A stretch of DNA of 17,466 bases from Treponema sp. GTDB lineage: Bacteria; Spirochaetota; Spirochaetia; Treponematales; Breznakiellaceae. Under the pieces are notes generated by a model, which saw nothing but the letters and a program-made list of their open reading frames with translations, made no database searches and had not been told where the DNA came from. Positions 1 through 6,723 of this stretch are shown one piece after another; position 1 is the first letter of the stretch; each line of letters opens with the position of its first letter. Location: positions 1 through 17,466 of the forward strand of contig JAIRNB010000314.1 of the NCBI GenBank assembly GCA_031258265.1, in the 5' to 3' direction. The translations under genes and the position numbers were made by a program.

Positions 1-110
1 GGGAAGTGAGGGAATACGCGCAGAGGAAGGGGTTATACGTGGTGGTACAGTCCGGGGACTCTGTTACCGTGGCGGAGGCGTCTGAGAACTTCAAGGCGCG
101 GGAGTGGTGA
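1..110 (+). CDS. Unrecognised protein, C-terminal fragment
   Basis: An open frame enters from the left edge (first full codon at 3) and ends at TGA 108-110. It encodes about 35 residues, including YAQRKGLYVVVQSGDSV and ending FKAREW. The start lies outside the window. The pattern of a predicted beta strand (GLYVVVQSGDSVTVAE) followed by F-K-x-R-x-W resembles, from memory, the tails of PD-(D/E)XK nuclease-like or DUF3782-type proteins common in Treponema. That is weak recognition on a short fragment, so no function is assigned. Codon use is GC-rich and coding-like. No canonical terminator follows; the palindrome at 134-154 is the first structure downstream. Confidence 0.55.
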   Translation, partial: EVREYAQRKGLYVVVQSGDSVTVAEASENFKAREW

Positions 111-133
111 GGGTGGAGTCCCGCGATGAGCCT

Positions 134-154
134 CCGCGGAGCAGAGCTCCGCGG
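134..154. repeat. Palindromic hairpin, copy 1 (9-bp stem, AGA loop)
   Basis: The arm CCGCGGAGC (134-142) pairs perfectly with GCTCCGCGG (146-154) around an AGA triloop. The core GGAGCAGAGCTCC is shared with the hairpin at 278-294, and both are followed by GGTATt/c. No T tract follows on either strand, so this is not a canonical terminator. The rest of 111-393 holds no convincing gene. It contains a small CTCGC-GCCA-GCGAG hairpin near 218-231 and a short CTCCGGT direct repeat near 325-345. Confidence 0.6.
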
Positions 155-277
155 TATCTTAAGCGTTGCTTTAGTCAAAACGGAGGCTCGGTCGTAAGGA
201 AATTTATAATACCCTCCCTCGCGCCAGCGAGTTCTTAGGTTTAACACCAAATTTTTGTAAACGTTGCATTATTTGAG

Positions 278-294
278 CCGGAGCAGAGCTCCGG
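278..294. repeat. Palindromic hairpin, copy 2 (7-bp stem, AGA loop)
   Basis: CCGGAGC (278-284), loop AGA, GCTCCGG (288-294). It is the same element as at 134-154. The outer stem differs (CCGG here, CCGCGG there), yet pairing is kept on both sides, so the structure rather than only the sequence appears conserved. It lies between the fragment at 1-110 and the lyase gene that converges from the right. Confidence 0.6.
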
Positions 295-393
295 GGTATT
301 AAACCAGACCCTCGAATAAAGGGGGACTCCGGTATGCTCTCCGGTCTTTTGTTATACCTTACCGGTGCGATGAGCCGCGGGTATCAGATGGTC

Positions 394-1326
394 TTAATAG
401 GTGGCGGTGAGGATGTTCTTCCTGAATATTCGGACCAGGGTTTCGGTATCTTCCTCGGAGGGCATACGGCTGCCAAAGGGGCCGTCCGGGGAAGCGTTGC
501 CGGCGGGGATGCCGTATACCCGGTCAAACACCGTTTTGATTCCCGGTAGGGAGCCAATGCCGGGCTGGGCATAACATTCCACCACTTCGTTGGCCCGGTA
601 CTGTAATTCCCGGGCTTCCCGGTAATTCCCTTCCAGAAACTTTTGCCACATTACCTTGTAGTGGTAACAGGTAATCCCCTGCAGGGCGCCAATATTTCCA
701 TCGGCGCCAAAGAACTGGGTTAATACCGCCATTTCATCGGCCCCGGTAAGGATGGTGATGTCCGGGCGGTATTTTTTGAAACGATCCAGCATATAAAAAT
801 TGGTATCCGTGAATTTGATTCCCCGGAAGGTGGGTACTTTATCCAGGGCATCCAGAATATCCGCCGCCGTCATGTCCTTGCCGCCGGTGAGGGTCTTGCC
901 CTGGGAAACCCAGTAAATAAAGAAGGGAGTATTGGGAGCCGCCGCGGAAATCCGTTTGAAGTAGTTGATATTGTCCTCCAGACTCGCCTCTTCCCCAATG
1001 CCCACAGAGGCGACCGCAAAGGCGCCCCATTCCTCCGCATGCCGGGCAAGTTCCACTGAATCATCAAGATTTTTGTTATACCCCACATGGATAAATATGG
1101 GGAGTTTGTCTTTCCCATATTCCAGAATAGCCTGGGCCCATTGTTTTCTTTTGGCAGGTTCCAGATGCGCTCCCTCTCCGGTCCAGCCCAGGGCATAAAG
1201 GCCATCGGCCTTTTCCCGCAGGTACATTTTGATAATGGGTTCCGCCAAGTGGATCAGTACATTCCCCTGTTTGTCCAGGGGAGTGATCAGGGCGGGAAGT
1301 ACCCCGCCAATCAATGGTCTACTCAT
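394..1326 (-). CDS. DHDPS/N-acetylneuraminate lyase family aldolase
   Basis: A 310-residue class I (Schiff-base) aldolase of the dihydrodipicolinate synthase superfamily, a cytoplasmic TIM barrel. The normal family length is about 290-310. Visible signatures are the pyruvate-binding G-W-T-G-E at 47-51 (family GxTGE), a probable catalytic Tyr138 in FFIYWVS, the Schiff-base Lys171 in RGIKFTDTNFY, and GADGNIGAL at 208-215. The lysine motif is closer to N-acetylneuraminate lyases (G-V-K-F-T/Q) than to DapA. The likely reaction is reversible cleavage of a sialic acid or another 2-keto-sugar acid to pyruvate plus an aldehyde or sugar; the substrate is inferred only. The ATG at 1326 has AAGGAGA 7 bases upstream. 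It is the last gene of the sugar-transport operon, 130 bp after the MalG-type permease, with repeat copy B in the gap. DapA itself is a less likely alternative, given the neighbours. Confidence 0.85.
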   Translation of the reverse strand: MSRPLIGGVLPALITPLDKQGNVLIHLAEPIIKMYLREKADGLYALGWTGEGAHLEPAKRKQWAQAILEYGKDKLPIFIHVGYNKNLDDSVELARHAEEWGAFAVASVGIGEEASLEDNINYFKRISAAAPNTPFFIYWVSQGKTLTGGKDMTAADILDALDKVPTFRGIKFTDTNFYMLDRFKKYRPDITILTGADEMAVLTQFFGADGNIGALQGITCYHYKVMWQKFLEGNYREARELQYRANEVVECYAQPGIGSLPGIKTVFDRVYGIPAGNASPDGPFGSRMPSEEDTETLVRIFRKNILTATY

Positions 1327-1347
1327 GTGGGTCTCCTTGGAAAAAAT

Positions 1348-1401
1348 TTAATAGAGTTGTTCGGAAACTTCAATTTCAGAACAACAACCGCTAAAAAATA
1401 A
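1348..1401 (-). repeat. Dispersed hairpin repeat, copy B
   Basis: Read on the - strand, this roughly 53-bp segment matches 12820-12873 at about 47 of 53 positions by hand alignment. It includes the shared run AGCGGTTGTTGTTC and the tail GAACAACTCTATT. The stem GTTGTTC (1356-1362) / GAACAAC (1379-1385) is intact, but the inner stem has mismatches. It lies in the gap between the MalG-type permease and the lyase gene. The remaining bases, 1402-1456, show no clear promoter. Confidence 0.75.
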
Positions 1402-1456
1402 CCGACTGTATGTACTGCTTCTTATATGCCAGATTTTCCCTAAAGTTTACAAGGCC

Positions 1457-2299
1457 TTAACCTTTTACCGCACCGCTGGTTAAGCCAGCGACAAAATATT
1501 TGTTAAGGGCAAGAAAGACAACCAACATAGGCATGACTGCCATAACGGTCCCGGCCATCATCAAATCCCAGGCGGAGATTAGTTCCGCGGAATTTTTCAT
1601 TGAAACGATACCCACAACCAGGGGCTGCCGTGATGGGTTGCCCAGGGTAAACACCATGGGTAAAAGATAATCATTCCACGAATTCATGAATGCCAAAAGT
1701 CCTACGGTAGCGATGAGTGGTTTTAGCAGGGGAAAGATGATCCGCAGAAAAATATGGGCAAAACCACAGCCGTCTATCCGCGCCGCCTCATCAATTTCTT
1801 TTGGTATACCGTCAATAAACCCCTTAGACAGGTACAGATTGGTAACATTTATACCAAAAATATATATGATAATGACCCCCCAGAGGCTTGTATGGAGGTT
1901 TATTGCCTTGGCTATCATTAATTGGGGGTAGAGGTATAAAGATCCGGAAGATATGAACATGGAAAAAGTAATTATCCCCAGGATGGGCTTTTTGCCGTGA
2001 AATTTCCCCCGGGAGAAGACATAGCCCGCGGTACTGGATGTAATAATAGAACCAATGACGATTGTAGTACACATAAAAATACTGTTCCATGTATATACTT
2101 TGAAATTCGATTTTTCCCAGGCACGAATATAGTTATTGAAAGAAATTTCTTTTGGGAAAAACGATTTGGACGTTAGAATACCCGCAGTGTTTTTAAACGA
2201 GGAGACCACCACATAAAACAGGGGAAATATTACCACCACAGCCATGCCCGCCAGCGCCAGATAAAGCACCATCATAAGAGTTTTGTTTTTTCCCGTCAT
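1457..2299 (-). CDS. Carbohydrate ABC transporter permease, MalG type (CUT1)
   Basis: A 280-residue inner-membrane permease of the binding-protein-dependent carbohydrate family (MalG/LacG-like). There is one N-terminal membrane segment (about 9-32), then five more. The EAA cytoplasmic loop that docks the ATPase is clear at 170-194 (DEAARIDGCGF...FPLLKP). The family hallmarks MNSWNDYLLP (205-214) and the tail KYFVAGLTSGAVKG are present. The length is typical. The ATG at 2299 follows AGGAGAG about 8 bases upstream. That site overlaps the TAG stop of the upstream permease (12-bp gap), so the two are probably translationally coupled. It forms a heterodimeric channel with the MalF-type partner. 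The sugar cannot be read from the permease; the downstream lyase hints at a sialic acid or sugar-acid substrate. Confidence 0.93.
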   Translation of the reverse strand: MTGKNKTLMMVLYLALAGMAVVVIFPLFYVVVSSFKNTAGILTSKSFFPKEISFNNYIRAWEKSNFKVYTWNSIFMCTTIVIGSIITSSTAGYVFSRGKFHGKKPILGIITFSMFISSGSLYLYPQLMIAKAINLHTSLWGVIIIYIFGINVTNLYLSKGFIDGIPKEIDEAARIDGCGFAHIFLRIIFPLLKPLIATVGLLAFMNSWNDYLLPMVFTLGNPSRQPLVVGIVSMKNSAELISAWDLMMAGTVMAVMPMLVVFLALNKYFVAGLTSGAVKG

Positions 2300-2311
2300 G
2301 CGGCGACTCTC

Positions 2312-3256
2312 CTAATAATAATCCCCAACTTTTTTAGTAAGTTTAAAAAAAGTACCCACAATGAGACCGATGATAATTGCCGTTATAATTGCAATGGCCG
2401 ATGAATAACCATACTGGCGGATCGCATCGGCGTTCCCGTAAGAAAAGAAATATTTAAAGGTGTATGACATGACTACTTCCGTAGCGCCGCCGGGCTGTCC
2501 ATTGGTAAGCACCAAAACCAAATCCGATATTTTCATGGCATTTACGATAAAAAGCATCATAACTACCTTAAAAACCGGCGCCAGCATGGGCATGGTTATT
2601 TTGGTAAATCTTGACCAGGAATTTACCCCGTCGAGGCTTGCGCATTCATAAATTTCCGGGGGAATGTTCTGCAGGCCCATGATGAAGAAAATCATATTGA
2701 TTCCGAATCCCCTCCAGACACTGGCAAGCACTATTACCAGGTCAGCGGTAAACTTTCCGCCGAACCAGTTTATATTTCGTTCTATTAAGTGGAGATGCTT
2801 TAATATCAAATTAACCGATCCATTAAAGGGATCAAACATCAGGAAAAAAACAATGCCGACAACGGCAGTACTGACGATGGAAGGCGAAAAAAATATCGCC
2901 CGGAAGAAGGCGTTTACCCTTTTTTTACCGCTCAGTACGACTGCCAAAAATAAGGCCAGGGGAATTTCGATACAAATTTTGCCTCCGGTAATGATGAACG
3001 TATTGAGCAAAGCGCGCCAGTAGTTTTTGTCCCTGCCGAAGGCACGGATGAAATTTTCTATCCCGATGAACCTGGGGCTGGACATTCCGTCGTATCTGAA
3101 CCATGACCATCGGATAAGCCAAATCATTGGATATATGGTGAATAGCGTAAACCCGATAAGTAAAGGCGCGATCATTAGATAGGACTCCAGGGTATCTCTT
3201 TTTGCGAGAGCGCCGGCCGTCAGGTTTTTTCTTTGAATGATACTCGAGTCCCGCAT
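2312..3256 (-). CDS. Carbohydrate ABC transporter permease, MalF type (CUT1)
   Basis: A 314-residue permease partner of the MalG-type protein. It has six predicted membrane segments; the first (about 26-48) begins with SYLMIAPLLIGF, typical of the family. The EAA loop is at 201-225 (EIYECASLDGVNSW...ITMPML), with Cys replacing the usual second Ala. I chose ATG 3256 (MRDSSIIQRK). The frame is open further upstream to 3385, but that would overlap the binding-protein gene and add residues unlike the family. The chosen start has AAAGGATC at the right distance. It is separated from the binding-protein gene by 70 bp containing a GC-rich hairpin. Confidence 0.93.
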   Translation of the reverse strand: MRDSSIIQRKNLTAGALAKRDTLESYLMIAPLLIGFTLFTIYPMIWLIRWSWFRYDGMSSPRFIGIENFIRAFGRDKNYWRALLNTFIITGGKICIEIPLALFLAVVLSGKKRVNAFFRAIFFSPSIVSTAVVGIVFFLMFDPFNGSVNLILKHLHLIERNINWFGGKFTADLVIVLASVWRGFGINMIFFIMGLQNIPPEIYECASLDGVNSWSRFTKITMPMLAPVFKVVMMLFIVNAMKISDLVLVLTNGQPGGATEVVMSYTFKYFFSYGNADAIRQYGYSSAIAIITAIIIGLIVGTFFKLTKKVGDYY

Positions 3257-3276
3257 GGGATGATCCTTTTGAAAGC

Positions 3277-3309
3277 GGGGGCCGCCCGGCGAATTTCCGG
3301 ACAGCCCCC
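3277..3309 (-). promoter_or_regulatory. Intercistronic hairpin after the binding-protein gene
   Basis: GGGGGC (3277-3282) pairs with GCCCCC (3304-3309), and an inner CCGG (3286-3289) pairs with CCGG (3297-3300), separated by 3x3 internal loops. No U run follows in the direction of transcription. A strong hairpin just after a binding-protein gene and before its permeases usually stabilises the upstream message or partly attenuates the downstream genes, giving more binding protein than permease. That role is inferred. Confidence 0.5.
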
Positions 3310-3326
3310 CCTTGGACAGACATGAA

Positions 3327-4703
3327 TTAGTAAGAAACCTTTTTGAACCAATTGGGATCTTTGTACAGTGCCATATCAAAACCATCTTTAATTGCCTGAT
3401 CCAGGGCTGTATTATACCGCCTGTCCAGATCCGCCAATATGGCCTTCACATCCTGATTTGCCGGGCCGGCGGCAATGGCAATTAGTGTATTTTGGTAGGG
3501 CTGACCTTCCAGGTTAAGCCCCCCATCCGGCGGCGTCATGGTAAAATAGGAATGTGAGGTATCGGCAAATTCTTTGGTTCCCGCCTTGGAGTACTGTGCC
3601 GGAGCCTGGCGCTGAATATCTTCCCGGGGTATAAATTCCGCTTCATTGTTCTGAATGGCCAGAAGTACCTTATCACTGTGGAGCAGCGAATAGGCGGCCA
3701 TGCTTTCCTCTTGTAATTTAAGGGATGCGGAGCCCAGGCAGAGAAGATCGGCGATTTGTGCGTAGTTGCGGAATTTGCGGTCTCTGCTTATTGACGGGGT
3801 ATCCGCCACGCCCAGATTAAATTTTGCCCCCAATTCCTTCCAGAAATTGTCCACATTAGTCACATCCCAACTGACCCCGTTCAGCATGGCAATACGGCCT
3901 GCGGAAAATTGGGCAAAGAGGCTCTCCCCATCAAGCGCCTCCGCGCCGGGAAATATGGAACCATCGGCCTTCATCTTCAAAATAGCCTGCAGATTGGGAA
4001 GAAAATCGGAAAATTGATACCGGGCAGTTTGGAAGTTATAACCCATGTGGCCGACAGAAGCGGCGAATTGTACCGCGAAATACCACTTCCCTGAAGAGGC
4101 CGTATCCTTAAGGTGCATCCCGTATCCGTAGATTTCGCCCTTATTATCATCCGTAACTTTCTTTGCGATTCGGACTACATCATCCCAGGTTTCCGGCGGT
4201 GAATTGAAACCTGATTTTGCCAGAATGTCTTTGTTGTACATGAACTTTGTATTGAGTACCTTGCCCGGAACGCTGTAGGTCTTCCCATTAAAGGTGGTAT
4301 ATCCGGTAAGTAAAATACTCTCCCAGGATTTGAGAAATTCCGGCCCGCCGGGCATATCATCAATGGGAATCATCCATCCCGATTGGATATAGGGTTCCTT
4401 GACGGTTCCGACAAATTTATAAATTTCCGGTCCCTGGTTAGCCGAAAGGGCAAGGTTAAGCACATCATGGTAATCACCGCCAAATACCTTATAGTCAATG
4501 AATATACCCTTGGCCGCCCCCTCACCTGAGTTAAAAGCCTCCACAAAGGGCCGCACGTATGGTTCAAAACCGCCGTCATTCGTCCATGCCCTGACCGTTT
4601 TGACAGCGCCGACCGCCGGAGTCTCCTTTTTCGGGCTCGCAAAAATCAAAAGGGGGAAGAGCAGAATCATTCCCGCCGCCAGACCGATTCTAAATTTTTC
4701 CAT
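3327..4703 (-). CDS. Sugar ABC transporter extracellular solute-binding protein
   Basis: A 458-residue family 1 solute-binding protein, the high-affinity receptor for the CUT1 permeases. The start ATG 4703 is preceded by GGAGG 6 bases upstream and gives a clean signal peptide (MEKFRIGL, hydrophobic core, LLIFA). The open frame continues to 4793 but would put 30 residues before the signal peptide. Cleavage probably falls after FA, just before SPKKE. No cysteine is at that point, so it looks like a free periplasmic protein rather than a lipoprotein, if that reading is right. The body has typical features: FEPYVRPFVEAFN near 46-58, MYNKDILAKSGF and PPETWDD in the middle, and a C-terminal YNTALDQAI. 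Ligand residues cannot be assigned. It is the first gene of the - strand operon, divergent from the sensor kinase. Confidence 0.92.
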   Translation of the reverse strand: MEKFRIGLAAGMILLFPLLIFASPKKETPAVGAVKTVRAWTNDGGFEPYVRPFVEAFNSGEGAAKGIFIDYKVFGGDYHDVLNLALSANQGPEIYKFVGTVKEPYIQSGWMIPIDDMPGGPEFLKSWESILLTGYTTFNGKTYSVPGKVLNTKFMYNKDILAKSGFNSPPETWDDVVRIAKKVTDDNKGEIYGYGMHLKDTASSGKWYFAVQFAASVGHMGYNFQTARYQFSDFLPNLQAILKMKADGSIFPGAEALDGESLFAQFSAGRIAMLNGVSWDVTNVDNFWKELGAKFNLGVADTPSISRDRKFRNYAQIADLLCLGSASLKLQEESMAAYSLLHSDKVLLAIQNNEAEFIPREDIQRQAPAQYSKAGTKEFADTSHSYFTMTPPDGGLNLEGQPYQNTLIAIAAGPANQDVKAILADLDRRYNTALDQAIKDGFDMALYKDPNWFKKVSY

Positions 4704-4850
4704 TATTTTCCTCCATAAGTGTCCCTCTGTCTGTATAAGGGCAGTTAAAGGTATCATGGAAATTGGCAAAAGAAAATTCAAAAACTTATGCAAAAAAGAT
4801 AAAAATCCTATGATTTTTCACCGGCCCCCAGTGTTTGTAAATGTATCGGT

Positions 4851-4891
4851 TAAAGCCGTTCAAAAACCCCGGTTTCTGAACAACGCTATTG
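4851..4891 (+). repeat. Dispersed hairpin repeat, diverged copy C
   Basis: TAAAGCCGTTCAAAAACC and GAACAACGCTATTG match the two ends of copy A (12820-12873) with a shortened left side. GTTCAAAAACC (4858-4868) and GGTTTCTGAAC (4871-4881) fold with one mismatch. It sits in the 220-bp divergent gap between the binding-protein gene and the sensor kinase. Its right end overlaps the -35-like hexamer of the putative kinase promoter. Being shorter and more diverged than copies A and B, its membership is less certain. Confidence 0.5.
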
Positions 4892-4917
4892 TGGATTTAA
4901 GAACAATACATTACAAT
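4889..4917 (+). promoter_or_regulatory. Putative sigma-70 promoter of the sensor kinase gene
   Basis: TTGTGG (4889-4894) and TACAAT (4912-4917) are 17 bp apart, a good sigma-70-like arrangement. The -10 box ends only 6 bases before the ATG at 4924. Transcription would therefore begin at or next to the start codon, giving a leaderless or nearly leaderless message. That agrees with the absence of any Shine-Dalgarno sequence before this ATG. Predicted by eye only. Confidence 0.4.
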
Positions 4918-4923
4918 ACACCC

Positions 4924-6723
4924 ATGAGATTCCGCAAAAAGCTTGTTTTGTGGTTTTTTCTGGTAATGTTTATCCCCGCGATTATTATAACCGTGGCGGT
5001 GTTTGTTATTTCCCGCAATGTTATCGAGGGGCAGATGGTTGAGCTTGCCGGGGCAAACATCATGGCGGTACAGGCCGCCATGGAGCAGCATCTGTTTTTT
5101 GCCGCGGAAGTTACTACCCTGGTGTATACAAGCCCAGCTATACAAGACATCCTAAGTTCTAAAGTATCAAGCAACGCGGTAGATAATATTATTAAAGCCC
5201 GGCTTCTTGACGAGGCATTGAACAGTCACGTCATGTCCAGCTACTTTTCCCAGACTAGATTTTCAATTTATCCATTTATTTATCTTAATAACCGTCCGGA
5301 ATTAATTTCCCACAGTCCATACAGAAAGATTCGAGATATTTCAGAGGTAAAAGATCAGTACTGGTATCAGCAGATGCAGAACCGTAACCTTATGTATACG
5401 GTTAATGTCAGTGAACGTAAAATGATTGTTGCCAGGAAACTTTTCGATCTGAGCAATGTCGATGTTCCTAAATATTCGGCCTTGTTTACGCTGGAAATAA
5501 ATACCCAATACTTTAATGAACTGCTTTTTTCATTTAAGTCTTTTTACAACAGTAGTATTTATATACTTAATGAGTATAATACCACCGTATTGGGAAGCGA
5601 TCAAATCTCTACCGGTGATAACCGTTTGATTCAATTTATGGAGTTTGATATCCTTGGATTAGACGGTTTTGTGCAGGGCAACGCCCGGCCTTTGTCCAGT
5701 ATACAAAAAGTGGGGAAAAAACGGGCTATCGTAACCGCGTATAAGCTGCGGAATAACTGGACGGCTTTAAGCATCACTTATTTGAATGAGATTAACCTGC
5801 CGGGGCAGGTATTCTCCGCCACTGTCCTGGCTATTTTGATAGTCTGTACCGGCATTGCCCTATTAATGGCCCTGCGGTTCGCAAATACCCTCTCCGTCCC
5901 AATTGTTACCCTGGTCCGTTCCATGAATTCTATCAATGACAGCCTGGATATTAACATTGATTATCACGGACATGACGAATTTGCCGATCTTATTGATCAA
6001 TACAAAAATATGATGAGACAAATCAGGGGGCTTATTGATGAATTGTATGTCAGCGAGATGAACAAACAGAAGGCAGAGCTGGATGCGAAAAACGCGGAAC
6101 TGCAGGCGCTTCAGGCCCAAGTAAACCCCCATTTTCTGTACAACACCCTGGATTTAATCAACCTGTATGCCATAAAACACAATGTACCGGTGATCTCCGA
6201 GATGATTGATTCTTTGGCAAATTTGTTTCGTTATACCCTGAACAGCAGCGGTGTTATCATCACCCTGGATCAAGAAATCAATCATACCCGGAATTATCTC
6301 AAGCTTCAATCGGTACGGATGGGGGATAACCTGCGCTATGTTTTCCGGATTCCCAGCGCGCTGCGAAATATCAGAATCGTCAAATTGATACTGCAACCCC
6401 TGGTGGAAAATTCTATCCGCCATGGGTTTATTGTAAAACACGGGCCCCTGGAAATTATTATCAGCGCGCAAAGGGAAGGGGAGAATACCGTTATCCGAAT
6501 CAGTGATAATGGAGCCGGGGCAGATATTGGTGAACTTGAAGAATTGTTAGCCGGCAGATCGGATGACCGGACTTCAACTTATTTTGCTATTAGTAATGTT
6601 CACTATCGTTTACGGCAGACCTTTGGGAAACGGTACGGGCTGCGTTTTGCAAGAAACGAAGGCGCCGGATTATCGGTAATTATTACCATACCAACGGTCT
6701 GGGAGGCCGGTACCAATGCTTGA
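4924..6723 (+). CDS. YesM-like sensor histidine kinase
   Basis: A 599-residue membrane sensor kinase. Order: membrane segment about 8-30; a large extracytoplasmic sensor region (31-290, probably Cache-like); second membrane segment 293-318; HAMP-like linker to about 375; a charged coiled-coil (380-398); His_kinase domain with phosphoacceptor His403 in QVNPHFLYNTLD; HATPase with N box QPLVENSIRHG (491-501, Asn496) and G box DNGAG (528-532). This architecture is that of the LytS/YesM group paired with AraC-type regulators beside sugar ABC transporters. The frame is open from 4498, but ATG 4924 (MRFRKK before the first membrane segment) is the natural start; upstream codons cover the divergent regulatory gap. 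It overlaps the regulator gene by 8 bp. The signal is probably the transported sugar or its binding protein; this is inferred from context. Confidence 0.92.
   Translation: MRFRKKLVLWFFLVMFIPAIIITVAVFVISRNVIEGQMVELAGANIMAVQAAMEQHLFFAAEVTTLVYTSPAIQDILSSKVSSNAVDNIIKARLLDEALNSHVMSSYFSQTRFSIYPFIYLNNRPELISHSPYRKIRDISEVKDQYWYQQMQNRNLMYTVNVSERKMIVARKLFDLSNVDVPKYSALFTLEINTQYFNELLFSFKSFYNSSIYILNEYNTTVLGSDQISTGDNRLIQFMEFDILGLDGFVQGNARPLSSIQKVGKKRAIVTAYKLRNNWTALSITYLNEINLPGQVFSATVLAILIVCTGIALLMALRFANTLSVPIVTLVRSMNSINDSLDINIDYHGHDEFADLIDQYKNMMRQIRGLIDELYVSEMNKQKAELDAKNAELQALQAQVNPHFLYNTLDLINLYAIKHNVPVISEMIDSLANLFRYTLNSSGVIITLDQEINHTRNYLKLQSVRMGDNLRYVFRIPSALRNIRIVKLILQPLVENSIRHGFIVKHGPLEIIISAQREGENTVIRISDNGAGADIGELEELLAGRSDDRTSTYFAISNVHYRLRQTFGKRYGLRFARNEGAGLSVIITIPTVWEAGTNA

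Noticed and set aside
3257..3385. 43-residue N-terminal extension of the MalF-type permease
   Set aside because: It overlaps the end of the binding-protein gene, spans the intercistronic hairpin and is unlike the family; ATG 3256 has its own ribosome site.
4704..4793. 30-residue N-terminal extension of the sugar-binding protein
   Set aside because: ATG 4703 has a strong GGAGG site and starts a proper signal peptide; the extension would bury it.
4498..4923. Upstream extension of the sensor-kinase open frame
   Set aside because: It runs antisense through the binding-protein signal peptide and across the divergent regulatory gap, and would put about 140 unrelated residues before the first membrane segment.
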